Assembly: GCA_012184525.1 (NCBI GenBank)
Contig: WOFQ01000018.1
Coordinates: 605,368 to 669,367, forward strand
Direction of reading: 5' to 3'
Origin: Xenoacremonium recifei
Taxonomy: Eukaryota > Ascomycota > Sordariomycetes > Hypocreales > Nectriaceae
Length of the DNA: 64,000 nt
The notes below the pieces were generated by a model, which ran no database searches, was not told the origin of the DNA, and was given only the letters and a program-made list of their open reading frames with translations. Both the position numbers and the translations under genes were made by a program. Shown piece by piece: positions 21,968 to 33,070 of this stretch. Position 1 is the stretch's first letter. Each line of letters starts with the position of its first letter.

Positions 21968-23683
21968 ATGTCCTACTACATCATTCAAGCTGTCTGCGTC
22001 ATTGCCATCTACGTATTCGTCAAATTCCTCTATGCCACGGATACACCAAAAATAAAAAACCTCCCCCAAATCCCCGGGTTACCTATCTTTGGCAATCTGA
22101 CTCAATTGGGCACTGACCATGCTCGTGTCGCTCAGAAATGGGCGGCCAAGTATGGGCCAGTTTTTCAGACTCGTCTGGGCAATAAAGTAAGTCGACACTT
22201 TGCACTATGCTGAGATCTTCTTGCGTCTGATGATGGAACCTAGCGAGTTGTTTTTGTCAACTCTTACGAGACAGTCAAGTATTTCTGGATCACCCACCAG
22301 TCTTCTCTCATCTCCCGCCCGATGTTTCATACATTCCACTCAGTAGTATCTTCATCTCAAGGATTCACCATCGGAACGTCGCCCTGGGATACTTCCTGCA
22401 AAAATCGACGGAAAGCTGCGGCTACAGCTCTCAATCGCCCAGCAGTCCAATCTTATATGCCGATCATAGACCTAGAATCAACAGTCAGTATCAAGGAGCT
22501 TCTCGAGGATTGCAAAGGTGGCAGCGTGGATATTGACCCGAGCCCTCACATGGCTCGTTACGCTCTAAACACCTCTCTCACGTTGAACTATGGGTTTCGA
22601 ATTGATGGAAACGTTGAGAACGAGCTCTTGAAGGAAATCACGCTCGTCGAACGGGAGATCTCCAATTTCAGGTCCACCAGCAACAATTGGCAGGACTACG
22701 TCCCCTTGCTTCGTTTATGGAGCAGTCAAAACTCCTCGGCTGATGAGTTCCGTCTACGAAGAGATAGATATTTGACTAACTTGCTGGATGACTTGAAGAG
22801 GCGCATCGCCAATGGCACTGACAAACCTTGCATCTGTGGTAACATTCTCAAGGATCCTGAGGCCAAATTGAACCTCGGTAAGTGACATCTCCTACCTGTC
22901 TAGACAGTCACCGGGACCTAACATGACTTGAATGAAGCTGAAGTAAAGTCAATTTGCTTGACAATGGTGTCTGCCGGATTGGATACTGTCCCTGGAAATT
23001 TAGTCATGGGAATGGCATTCCTCTCTACGAAACAAGGGCAAGCTGTCCAGGTCAAAGCTCTTCAGGCCATCGAGGAGGTCTACCCCAATGGCGAAGCTTG
23101 GGAGAGGTGCCTTGTGGAAGAAAAAGTCCCATATGTCACTGCTCTCGTGAAAGAGACGCTTCGATACTGGACTGTCATTCCGATTTGTTTGCCCCGGACC
23201 AATATCAAGGATATCCCGTATGAAGATGCGGTCATTCCAGCTGGAACAACCTTTTTCATGGCAAGTACTACTCAAGGACGCTCCTGGAATTTTATGCTGA
23301 CTGTTGTTCAGAATGCGTACGCTGCAGACTACGATGAATCGCGATTCAAAGACCCGTATCAGTTTATCCCAGAGCGCTTTCTTGACGACAAGGAGATTGG
23401 CACACCTCACTATGGGTATGGCGCAGGATCACGAATGTGTGCCGGCTCCCATCTTGCAAACCGCGAGCTGTTCACGGCATACATTCGCCTCATCACGGCG
23501 TTTGAGATCCTTCCTGCTCGTGATCCTGCCGATGCTCCTATCATGGATGCCATCGAGTGCAATGCTAATCCGACGTCGCTGACGACCGATCCCAAGCCAT
23601 TTAAGATTGGGTTACGGGCTCGAAACGAGGCCGCGCTGCGACAGTGGATAGTTGAAGCTGAAGCAAGAACAAAAGATCTCTAA
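21968..23683 (+). CDS. cytochrome P450, CYP504-like (phenylacetate/hydroxyphenylacetate hydroxylase type)
   Basis: Exons 21968..22186, 22244..22877, 22938..23260 and 23312..23683 give 515 aa. An N-terminal anchor (IIQAVCVIAIYVFVKFLY) is followed by the proline hinge LPQIPGLPIFGN. The I-helix oxygen-binding region reads VSAGLDTVPGN, the K-helix ExxR is KETLRYW, and the haem loop is YGAGSRMCAGSHLANREL with the ligand Cys. These blocks match the fungal CYP504 family, whose known members hydroxylate phenylacetate or 3-hydroxyphenylacetate on the route to homogentisate. The third intron begins GCAAGT rather than GT and is 51 nt, so keeping it would only add 17 residues. Substrate within the family is not decided. 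Confidence 0.88.
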
Positions 23684-23965
23684 TTTTTTGGGCGGACAGG
23701 ACTTAGGAGTATGACGCTCTGTAGGATAGATCTGGGAACTACATTCATGTGATCATGGAGGCCATGCATAGGCAAAAGAATTTGTCATGTCCAGCGTTGC
23801 AGGGTGTCCTCTCTGTCCGTCAGTATAGACTCACATAAGGCTAAAATGTAGAGGTCGCCCCAAACCTCAACTTGCTAGCGAGCTCATATTCCCACTTTTG
23901 TGCGTTTACTGACCTTACGAAACCATGAATTGTTGAAACGCAACGAGATCACCTCTCACTGTGGT

Positions 23966-23979
23966 AAAAAAAAAAAAAA
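23966..23979 (-). terminator. RNA polymerase III terminator (T14 run)
   Basis: Fourteen consecutive A on the plus strand, read as T14 downstream of the minus-strand tRNA. A first T4 lies closer, at 23994-23997, so this is probably a backup terminator. Confidence 0.6.
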
Positions 23980-24010
23980 TTAATTGTGAAGGCAAAAGAT
24001 ATATTTCAAT

Positions 24011-24090
24011 GCGTAATCTGGGAATCGAACCCAGGGCTCATCGAGGTTGCCAGATGGCAACGATGAATTTTACCACTAAACCAATTACGC
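24011..24090 (-). tRNA. tRNA-Gly (anticodon GCC) with a 10-nt intron
   Basis: The acceptor stem is GCGTAAT/ATTACGC. The D-arm region GTTTAGTGGTAAAAT (A box) and T arm CTGGG-TTCGATT-CCCAG (B box) are canonical and close to yeast tRNA-Gly(GCC). The anticodon stem CATCG/CGATG encloses TTGCCA, then a 10-nt insert TCTGGCAACC, then T. The insert sits at the standard intron position one base 3' of the anticodon (GCC) and contains TGGCAAC, complementary to the anticodon-loop side GTTGCCA, as in the anticodon-intron pairing of spliceable pre-tRNAs. Confidence 0.93.
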
Positions 24091-24657
24091 TTCGATGTCG
24101 GGTGGTGGAATAGTGTAGGCTATATAGTGGGCGCTCTTGCCACACCTCTCATTGCTCAGACTCACTGTAGTCTAGACGGGTTACTTATTGTGATTTGAAG
24201 CCATCGCCGCCATTTATTGTTTAAAATTCGCTTATTCTTCCAAATCCAGTCCAATTTGTATCCATTACCTCTGAAGGATAGTGCTCCGTATGGCGTTCGA
24301 GGCTTGCATTGTTCCCGGCTCTCCCATATACGTACCGCACATTCGGGCTGACTGAAATCCTAGACCAATAGAAAGCTTCTGTAAGAGCCATTATACTGGA
24401 TTAAATTAGGACTTTGAGCTCCTATGTTTCATAAGCAAGAACCACTTTCTTTCAGCACCAAGGTGTTGCCTAGTCTAATCTATCTTGCCATGACTTGCGC
24501 CGACTAGACCGAAATAGGTAAACGAGCAGAGCCCTGATTGGCTTGCCACCTCGGCCGGTCACGGGCTCTCCGTCCAAGTCCGGGTCTGCCAGCGTCCGGA
24601 ACGAACGAAAGACCAGAAACTCTACATTTCTCAAGCTCGCATTCTGCATCAATCATC
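24091..24657. other. intergenic region between divergent tRNA and regulator gene
   Basis: 567 nt without open frames of note; it contains the upstream flank of the tRNA and the promoter of the Zn2Cys6 gene. Confidence 0.45.
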
Positions 24658-26034
24658 ATGGAAGCCCAGCCAAGGATCCAGGTGCTATCCCTGAGTCCTT
24701 TTGATCACAGAGTGCGTGATTATAAGCCACGCCAGCGCCATAGCAAGACAAGGCTTGGGTGTGTCGCATGCAAGACTAAGAGGGTCAAGGTAAGTTCTAA
24801 TTCGTGGACTGGCGGACAGCTCCTATCCATCTAGCCAATACTGACAGTCGCTTTGAAGTGCGATGAAGCCAAGCCAGAATGTTCTCGCTGTCAAAGGCAG
24901 AACAAGATGTGCATCTACTCCTCCCCGGGCCAGGCTAGGAAGCTTGCCAGAGCTGCCATCCCAAGGTCACTCGCTGCCATCACTCCCTCCGCCCCCAATT
25001 ATGCTAGGGGAACACCAAACGCCCAGCTTCTTCACCACTTTATCAACAATCATGACGAAATCCTGCATATGCCAGGTTTCGACACCGTCGCCGAACTTTC
25101 CAAATCCCAACCTCTCATCCTTCACAGCATACTAGCATCCGCAGCTTGTCATCTTCGTCACCTCTCAGCCGATGGTGTTGCACAGCACAGACTATCCCAA
25201 CATTTCCACCTTGATCTAGCCCTTCGACGTTACCAAGATACGATGGCCTTACCCCGCGATCGATTAGGACAGAGTGGTGCAGATGCACTTATCCTCAGCG
25301 CTGTCATACTCAATATCCCCGTTTTCACACTCTCTGGCTTCGAGATTGGCCAGACCCCTCTCGACGAAAGCCACTCAATGAAGCGCTGGCCGTTGGTTTG
25401 TCCGGAGTATGAGGACAAGAGCAATGTATACTGCCTTTCGTTACAGGCTGGCTTGGTGCCGCTTCTCCTTTCGCTGCCAGTATTCTTCGAGGCTTCGATC
25501 AAGTTCATGGGCACTACTTTCATCGGAAATGCAGACGACATGTGGGAATACGTCGAGAAAACCAGGGGCCTGCAAACAGTACCGGACAATTGGATTGAAG
25601 CATTGGGCCTCGAAGTGTCGGACGAGACTACCGTGGCTCAATACGACGAATGGGCACATGACATTGTATCCGGCCTCGACCCCGACGACGTGTTCACATA
25701 CCCACTCATGTCTCTTGCTTACCTTCGAGAGCTTCCCAATCGTCGAACCAACGCCATCAAAGCGCTCCAGTTTCTCGCAAAAGTTCAGCCCAGGTTCCGC
25801 GCTTTACTGGCTGACCGAGACGACCGAGCGTTATGGATGTTCGGGTACTGGCTTGGTATCATGTGCCGTTTTGACGATTTATGGTGGTGTAAAAAGCGTG
25901 TAAAGAAGGACTTCAGGGAAACACTGCTGTGGCTTGAAGGGAGGCGACTTGGCGAACGTCCAGGGAGAGAGGGCGCCCTGTGGGCGGAAATGATGGAAGA
26001 GCTGAGGAGGGCGCCATACTATCACGGAAGCTGA
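24658..26034 (+). CDS. Zn2Cys6 transcription factor with Fungal_trans_2-type domain
   Basis: Exons 24658..24789 and 24859..26034 give 435 aa. The 69-nt intron splits the zinc cluster after the second Cys, a common position. The spliced cluster has Cys spacing C-X2-C-X6-C-X6-C-X2-C-X6-C, from CVACKTKRVK through CDEAKPECSRCQRQ to NKMC, at about residues 35-62, preceded by a basic segment. The rest is a helical domain starting NAQLLHHFINNHDEIL, with HSILASAACHLRHLS, as in sterol-uptake-type fungal regulators. It lies 1 kb from the P450 gene on the same strand and might regulate it; nothing in the sequence proves that. The frame extends up to a TTG; ATG 24658 is chosen. Confidence 0.9.
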
Positions 26035-26522
26035 GAAGTGCTTGTTCTCTGCGACACCTACACTATGAAGCACGGCAAGTGAACTCATGGGTTACTTCGC
26101 TCTGGTTCCAAGGCCAGCATTATCGCATCGGAGGCCTCAGCTTGAAGGGGGAGGCGGCTGAGACACGTCAGCCTCACTTCCAAAGCAACAGTGCCAGAAG
26201 AGTGGTTGAGTCTCAATGACGCTCAAAATTGAGGATTTGTCTTGTACTCCCTTTCAAAAGGCTTTAAACTCATGTGATGAGAAAAGTGTAATTGAATAGG
26301 TAGCGAATGATAATGGCTCAAATAGGGGTTCAATAGGAGCTCCCGCACAGTGCGCATAGCAGGAAAATATAGAGGCCACGCGTCTGGAAGTGTTACAGTT
26401 CGAAATAGGCGCAGTTACGCACTGTATCCGCCCCGCGACCGCACAGCTGCTAGCGACTTTCTTTATCGCGACCAGGAGCTCAGTCGACAAGTCAGCCTCC
26501 TCGACCAAGATCCCAACTGCCC
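26035..26522. other. intergenic region
   Basis: 488 nt holding the 3' flank of the regulator and the promoter of the ARMH3-like gene. Nothing distinctive. Confidence 0.45.
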
Positions 26523-28702
26523 ATGGAGGCGTCACCGCTCACCCGCCAACTTCCGCCGGAGGTCTTCCAACCGAAGATCATCCAACTCTACGACTCTCTC
26601 TTCAAGGTTTGCATCCACCGCCACGGCAGCTGTCTCCCCGCTAATCCCACCTTGCTAAAAGGTACGAGCTCCCTCCTGAATGTCCCCCGATGCGCCGTAG
26701 CTGAACGAGCCTCGCCGAGCAGGATGACGACGAAGAGGAGCAGACAGAGGGCTTCTGGGCCGAGTTCTTTCTACTGCGACCGGACCGAAACGTGCTGCGG
26801 AAGATACTGAGCGAGCTGAGCCCGGCGGATGTCCTGGCGCTGGAGGGCCGGACGAGAGAGCTCTTTGCGAGAGCTATAGCGTCGATCAAGAATGGACAGG
26901 GAGCTGCACCACAGCATGCTCTCGATGTGAGTTCGCTCTTGGAGCTGTTGGCGCAGCTGCTAATGCTGTATAGACCTTGAGCGTCTTCTTATCGTGCCTC
27001 CTGTCGAAGAAATATCCCCACCCGAGTTCCGACATCATGATCGTCCTGGCCGGCATCGACCACATCGACAACGTGTTTACCGAGTTCGTGGGTGCTTTGG
27101 ATGGAATCATACGCAATGGGAAGACATGTATGGTTCATGACCAGCGTGTGGCGTGAAGATGCTGACAGGGAGCAGTGGAAATCAGGTTCAAGGCGGTCGA
27201 GGTGGTGCTGGCCGTCACGGCTGGTGCATACCAAACGACCTTGCTGACATACCTGATCCAAAGAGACCTCTTCCCTTCGGTCATGAAGGTATGCACTACT
27301 GGTCCTACTGCTGAAGATTTATTGACTTGTTCAGTTTATACAAGATTCCGAGTCTTCGGAACAAGTCTTGGAACCCTTCACCTTGTTGGGTTTGTTGGCC
27401 AACTACAACAAGTTCGAGTTCCAGAACCCCTATCAGCTGCGGCTGAACGATTTTGTCAACGAGGGTACCATTCAAAAAATCATCCGAAGCGTTGGAACTG
27501 CATGCCAGGAGGTGCGGACGAGGTATATTGACATTCAAGAGGACCTCCCGGAGGGCTGGACGTTCAGCAACACCCTGAACATGATTGGCCTCGGTGCTTT
27601 TGTGCCAGGACCGAAGCCCGAGAAGAAGCCTGTCTATGATCCAGAGACCGCGAAGCAACTATTCGTACAACTGTGAGTTTGCGCTATAAAACGTGGTCAT
27701 GACAAAGCTGACGATTATAGGCCTGGCGAACAAGCAGCTGTTCTCCTGGCGACGTATGACTTTTCGCATGCTAACAAGCTCTTCTGCTTCAACTTGGTTA
27801 CTCTAGGTACAGAGAAGGGTGAAGAGCAACCTATCGCAAGCTACCTATCCTTGACCTCATATCTCTTACAACACGCGCATCTTTCCCATCGCGCTACCTA
27901 CTACGCTCACCTCAATCTGATGGTGTTCCGCCTACTGATAGAGGACCCCGTCATCTGCAAACGGATATGTAGCGACGAGTCCAAAGTTCCGGTTCGACTT
28001 TGTCGACAACGGCAACCGTACCTCCCGCTAGTAAAGGGTGAGAGGGTTCTTGCGACCTCTGTCCTGGATGCCATGGTGGACGGCATCAACCATAACCTGC
28101 GAAGACGACTTGATGTCGGTCTCTACACGCTATGCCTGGGCATCATGCTACGGATCATCTCTTACCTATCGCGTTCCCGAACACGCCTTGTATACCATTG
28201 GGACGAGTTCTTCCGATCGCTACTCTCCATCATTCGCTTCCTCGCCACATACACCTCCGACTTGAAGGACCTCCCGCACATCGACACTCTTCTCGACCAC
28301 GTCGTTAACCTCGTCGCGCTCTCCCTGTCCGCCGGCGAGGCCTTCCTGCCCACGCCCGCTGCCTACGACGACCTCTTTTATAAGGTGGTCGAGTCCGGCG
28401 AGGTGCTGACCAAGTTCAAGGAGAACTATCGGCTGGCAAATAGCAAGAGCAACTCCATCGACACCCTCATCAACGTGAGCACGCACTACAAGACGCTGCT
28501 GACAGATAGCGGCGGACGCAAGCCGAGTAGTTTGACAAGCCAGCAGGTCACTGAGGTGATCAAGCAGGGCTATGAGACGCTGAGCATCCAGGCGAAAGAG
28601 GGGCTGGATACGTGGGAGCGGTATCGTGAGGCCGACGAGCGGATGTTGTTGAAAAGGATGGCGAGGGCAACGGTGGCGGATGTCAGGGTCATGGTCGAGT
28701 AG
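26523..28702 (+). CDS. ARMH3/DUF1741-like armadillo-type helical protein
   Basis: Six exons, 26523..26606, 26723..26926, 26974..27127, 27176..27288, 27335..27672 and 27721..28702, sum to 625 codons (624 aa). Introns are 46-48 nt except the first (116 nt). Exon joins recreate family blocks: LYDSLFK|DDDEEEQTEGFW, GKT|LEIRFKAVEVV, SVMK|FIQDSESS, and LFVQ|LPGEQAA across the last intron. The protein is all-helical; SYLSLTSYLLQHAHLSHRA, LVYHWDEFFRSLLSIIRFL and TLLDHVVNLVALSLSAGEAFLP match the conserved C-terminal domain of ARMH3 (human C10orf76), a Golgi PI4KB/GBF1 cofactor. A role in Golgi phosphoinositide control is inferred from that homology. Confidence 0.88.
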
Positions 28703-29127
28703 AGATGAAAATTATTGTCATTTAAATTGTCAAAAGCTGGAGGCATAGCGAGCTCATCACGGATTCTTTCGCTTACCAGTCTACCATCATTCAAGGATTG
28801 CTATCTCGGGCATCGCAACGAAGTATCGGCCCCGGCACGCACGGGTACTGGCTTCACACACGGAAAAGGCCCTTAATCTTCGGCAGGTAGCCGATGATGT
28901 TTCACGACTGTGAAACTACAATTGACCATGCTCCCGTCACGTTACCGTCCCTGCTATCGGAGCGCATAATACTCAGTATGTAGAACGGAGGAAGATTCAT
29001 ATGAAATTATGTGTATTGTGTAAAGAGAAAACCATATCATGACACATAAATAAGAGGTCATGGCTTAATGCACGACCTCAACCCAGGGATATCATCCGGC
29101 GTAAAGCGCAACACCCGTAATTCCTCC
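28703..29127. other. 3' flanks of convergent genes
   Basis: 425 nt between the ARMH3-like gene and the minus-strand Cys-repeat gene. Probably both terminator regions. No gene seen. Confidence 0.5.
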
Positions 29128-29742
29128 TCATGAATCCTGCAAATCGTCCACATCCGGGCCTTCACTACAACAACACCCTCCTCTCTTCCCAAAGCAGCAA
29201 CCCGCCATGTCAGAGAAGCAACAGCCAGCTCTGTCCGAGAAACAGCACCCCTCGCGATCCGAAAAGCAGCATCCGCCGCGATCTGAGAAACAACAGCCTC
29301 CGCGCGATGAGAAGCAGCACCCACCGCTCGACGACCCGCAGCACCCAGGCGCCGACCGCAGCTTATCCCAGTCGTTGTCGCGGCCCTCCCAGGCCATGGG
29401 ATGGGTCTTCTGATAGCCCTTGTTGTTGACGGCTTCGGTGCGCGCGGCGTGGGCCTGCGCCTCGGCGAGGAGGTTTGAGGCTGGGTCGGCGATGGAGGAG
29501 ACGGAGGAGCGGGCGCTGGCGCCGCGGTGCCGAGATTCTGGTGCTGAGGCTTGGGATTGTTGTACTGGTGCTTGAGCTTGTTGTGGTGGAGGACTTGAGG
29601 TGGAAGCTTCGTAGGAGGGCGGAGGGGGCGAGATGTCGATGAGGTCGTGGCCGTGCTCGTCCTCGCCGGCAATGGGCACGGTTTGGCGGTGCGAGATGCG
29701 GTTGGGCAGGTCGGGCACCTTGGAGTGAGAAGGGGAGGACAT
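29128..29742 (-). CDS. hypothetical protein with C-terminal Cys-Cys octapeptide repeats
   Basis: Single exon of 204 aa. The N-terminal half is polar and disordered, with ISPPPPSYEAS (a proline-tyrosine motif) at 37-47 and a Gln/Pro-rich linker. Residues 133-195 are eight tandem octapeptides of consensus GCCFSDRG, with 17 cysteines. There is no signal peptide, so the Cys are probably cytosolic; paired Cys next to Phe suggest lipidation or metal binding, similar in spirit to CYSTM proteins, but I cannot name a family. The opposite strand of the repeat is also open as a Glu-Lys-Gln-His repeat; the minus frame is preferred because its non-repetitive half also looks like protein. Confidence 0.68.
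   Translation of the reverse strand: MSSPSHSKVPDLPNRISHRQTVPIAGEDEHGHDLIDISPPPPSYEASTSSPPPQQAQAPVQQSQASAPESRHRGASARSSVSSIADPASNLLAEAQAHAARTEAVNNKGYQKTHPMAWEGRDNDWDKLRSAPGCCGSSSGGCCFSSRGGCCFSDRGGCCFSDREGCCFSDRAGCCFSDMAGCCFGKRGGCCCSEGPDVDDLQDS
29158..29346 (-). repeat. 24-bp coding minisatellite (eight units)
   Basis: Eight consecutive near-identical 24-nt units encoding the Cys-Cys octapeptides. Units 3 to 6 are closest to each other, outer units more diverged, as expected for expansion from the middle. Confidence 0.85.
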
Positions 29743-30903
29743 GATGGCGATGTTTAGAGGCTTCTCGGTTGAGGTTCCGAGGATGGGCGAGTGGATAGAC
29801 CCGTCGATAGGGCTGAAGTGAGGGCGGAGAAGTAGACGGTATCGTATTTCGTATTGATTGAAGTCTCGTGAGATGGCGAGATGATTACTAGCAGAGAGTC
29901 GTGCCTGTCTTGTACGAGAGGCAAGACGGAGCAGACGCAGGAGAGCGCTTATCGACCACCAAAAGACAATGTCGCATCAACCCCCAACACCTTTATCCCT
30001 CGTCGCATCGAGAGGGAGCCCGAGAATCACCAGATTCGCTAGTGCGGCACACGTTGAACGATGGCCGAGGGGCCTCGTCAGCAGCGTCGTCACAGGCTAG
30101 CCGCAGTGCTCAGACCGGCCAATACGAATTACGAGCCCTCCTCACCTTACGCACGAAAGGCCGGCTTTCAGCCCTACGAGAAGCCTTGCTGTTCTGGGCA
30201 ATCTGATTCGAGACGCTGATCTTCGGTCATGTCCGCTCATCTGGAGTAGTAGCAAGAGAGGGTTCTTCGAGGGGTTTCAATTCTTCAATCGTGTCTTCGA
30301 CGGTCTGATTGGGTATTCAGGGTTGCAGAGGATTCCTTGGGTTGCTTGGGACCGAGGTTCAGATTCGCATTCGCTAATGCATGGACACGGCGAGATGGTA
30401 CGTAACGGTGCTTTACCCGTTGGTTATAGCTGCCCCCTCTTTATTTTAAAGTTGAATCCATCCCCCGGAGATCAGCAACAAGCTGGCCCCATCCCATTGC
30501 CCCAGCTCTTCATGTCAGAGAGCTTTCCATCACACTGCCATCCGCCATAACCGCTGGAACCGTTGCAAGCCAGCCAGCGATTTGTTATCGGCTCGACGGC
30601 AGGGCGCACCGTTACTACACTCTCATAATCCCCTTATCTGCTTGGCATTTCACGAAATAAGTCCTCGAATTATGAGGCCCTGTTTCACCGCCACTAACGA
30701 CCCTCAGAGCGTTGTTCGCTACGATTCTTAGAGGCTTCAGCCCAGAACGATATCAATGTTGCAGCTACACAAAAAAACACCAAATAATATTCAACAATTC
30801 CCAGCAAAATTCAGGAAACACCAGGTTATATCAAATTCGCTCTCCAGTTTCCTAGCCAATACTCCGATGACTTGCAGCCTTGGTACTCACCACACCACGC
30901 GCA
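29743..30903. other. gene-free interval (about 1.2 kb)
   Basis: Upstream region of the Cys-repeat gene and 3' flank of the mucin-like gene. Open frames are short and without domain character. Confidence 0.45.
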
Positions 30904-33070
30904 CTAGCATTGTGCTGGAACAATCAAGTTACCCGTGCTGGTACTGCCGTCTCCCCCAGACGTGGTGTCAAAATACACGTATGTCTCGTCTGGAATAGAA
31001 TTCGGCTCATCATACTCGTAATCGATGTACAGCGAATTATCGTAGTACTGGACACCGACACTCGCACCATCTCCCTGGGTGGTGGTTGTGTAGTACGAGC
31101 AATTGACGGCACCGGGATCTGCCTCATAAAATGCCACGGTGAAGTGGAAGTACTGAGAGGTGTCTTCGTACGAAGTGACGATATACTCGAAGATGGCCTG
31201 TCGGCTAGGCGCTGTGCCTTCGATGCCGTAGTATATGCCCTCCCCGGAGCCCGATACAATCATCAGATCCATCCAGAATGGACAGATTGATATACTAGGG
31301 ATGTAACTGCAAGGCAGGGCGTTGCACTCAAACGCATCTGTCCCGCTGTCGAGTGATATGATCCCATTTGTAGAGACGTACACCGTTGTCTCGTAAACGC
31401 CATAGATGCCAACAGCGAAGGGCAAGGAGACGGAGTCATAGTTATCGTCCCAGCCGCTGTCATCAAAGATCGTCGTAGGGGTAGGAATGACATTTGTTGG
31501 AACTCCAGTGGTAACGCAGGCGCTGGTGGTTGTTGGAGGCTCGGTAGTTGTGGTGGGCTCTGCAGTGGTCGTGGCCTCAGTCGTCGAAACCGCTGTGGTA
31601 GTTTCCTCTGTCGTTGATGGCACTGTTGAGGTAGTTTCCTCGGTTGTCGATGGTACGGTTGAAGTGGTTTCTTCAGTCGTTGAGGGTATCGTTGACGTAG
31701 TGGTTTCCTCGGTGCTGCTGAGGGAAGTTGATTCATCTGTGGTTGTGGGCGCTTCTGTGGTGGTTTCTGTAGTTGTTTCAGGTACTGTTGATGTAGTCGC
31801 CTCTTTTGTTGTTGTGGGAGCTTCTGTAGACGATTCTGTAGTTGGGTCCGCTTCGGTAGTTGTCGGCACTTCAGTTGAGGATTCAGTTGTGGATTCAGTT
31901 GTCGAAATAGAGGTTGGCTCTGTCTCTGTGGTTGTAGGTGACTCCGTTTTTGTCGTCGTAGTAGTAGATGATGTTGCTTTCGATGTAGATTTCGCAATCG
32001 TGGACTCAGCAGTCGTAGATTCTGCAGATGATTCCGACGTGGAAGAATCTGGAACGATTGTTGAATTGACAGCTGTATTCGAGGTTATTTTTATCGTCGA
32101 TTTAGTCGTGGTGGGCACAAGTTTGCTAGTAGAAGTCGAAAATGGAGTACTGGAAGCGCTCGAGGCGCTTCCAGTCATTAGGTGACCATCTACGCACTGC
32201 TGGACTATTCGTAGATCTCAGCATGTGTTTCTAATTCGCACAGATAGTAAGTCACTTACCTCCGTAAATAGAAAGTTTGACTGGGGTGCAATCGGATGGC
32301 TCCGACGTGAACGACATGTACACTTTTCCATCAGCTGGGTTCTGGCAAAAGCCTGCTTTTCCATTTGGCAGGTCCGGGCTCTTAAACTGAAGCTCGCCGT
32401 CGACGACAGTAAAGCCTTTGGTTAAGGCACCTTTTGGCGGCGGCCCCTGGCCACGAAGAGGCTTGTAAGTCTCTCCAGGGGAGAAGAATACAGGCACATC
32501 GTCGTACAGAAGATGGCCCGATTCCAGGTTGAAATGGCTTGCCACCGAACAACTGCTGGGGTTATTTGGGTTGGTAATACTGTCACCAACGAAGCCTCCT
32601 AGAGACCTCTTTACTGCAGCTCGTGCCGTAGCGCCGATCCTGGGCTGGATGAGAATAATGATTTTCTCTCCCGTAGGGAAGCTTGTCGCGCTGGTTGCGG
32701 GTACCGTGCTTGAACTCGAAGCGACTGAAGATGAGTCTGCCGTGCTAGAGGAACTCGTCACTTCCAAACTAGGTGCCACGCTTGAAGAGCTGACCGCTTT
32801 GAAGGTGCTTAGTACACTGGAAGAAGTGATGACATTGGAAGAACTTGTCATGTTAGGAAGAGCATTGCTAAACGAGCTACTATTACTTGAAGATACTCAC
32901 ATAGCGGTGGGACTGGTGGTTTCTCGCTCAACAGGTGCGAGGTAAGTTGACAGGTAAGTAAAGCACCATGATCCAGCCTTAAACAGCTGCTCGCCGTCAA
33001 CCGAAGCAACAATTTCATCCGATCGGACAACACCCCCCAGCAGTGCAAGAATAGCAAAATGATACTTCAT
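30904..33070 (-). CDS. secreted Ser/Thr-rich mucin-like protein with two globular domains
   Basis: Exons 33070..32901, 32843..32260 and 32204..30904 sum to 685 codons (684 aa). A signal peptide (MKYHFAILALLGGVVRS) starts the protein. After a Ser-rich linker comes a globular block, about residues 105-255 (GEKIIILIQP, SCSVASHFNLESGHL, DGELQFKSPDLPNGKAGFC, EPSDCTPVKLSIYG), seen in many ascomycete surface proteins of unknown function. Then follow about 200 residues of Thr/Ser/Glu repeats, likely O-glycosylated, and a C-terminal beta-rich domain (TTVYVSTNGIISLDSG, PFWMDLMI, RQAIFEYIVTSYED) loosely like a nidogen/NIDO fold. There is no GPI tail. Both introns have a second in-frame acceptor, so the exact joins need cDNA. 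Likely a cell-wall or extracellular-matrix protein. Confidence 0.8.
31597..31700 (-). repeat. 33-bp coding repeat in the mucin-like gene
   Basis: Three to four copies of a 33-nt unit encoding the 11-mer TVPSTTEETTS, within a longer Thr-rich region. Copy number is likely variable between strains. Confidence 0.75.

Noticed and set aside
24538..24657. Upstream extension of the Zn2Cys6 frame
   Set aside because: It begins at TTG, not ATG, and adds no recognisable sequence.
27753..27815. Intron-like stretch GTATGA...GCTAAC...CTAG inside the ARMH3-like gene
   Set aside because: Its translation (YDFSHANKLFCFNLVTL) fits the family and removing it would shift the frame; treated as coding.
29207..29413. 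68-aa plus-strand Glu-Lys-Gln-His repeat protein
   Set aside because: Antisense of the Cys-Cys octapeptide repeat. The minus frame is three times longer and has non-repetitive protein-like sequence.
31487..32185. 232-aa plus-strand open frame rich in Val, Ser and Asp
   Set aside because: It is the antisense of the Thr-rich repeat of the mucin-like gene; codon periodicity of the repeat keeps the opposite strand open. No domain or signal peptide.
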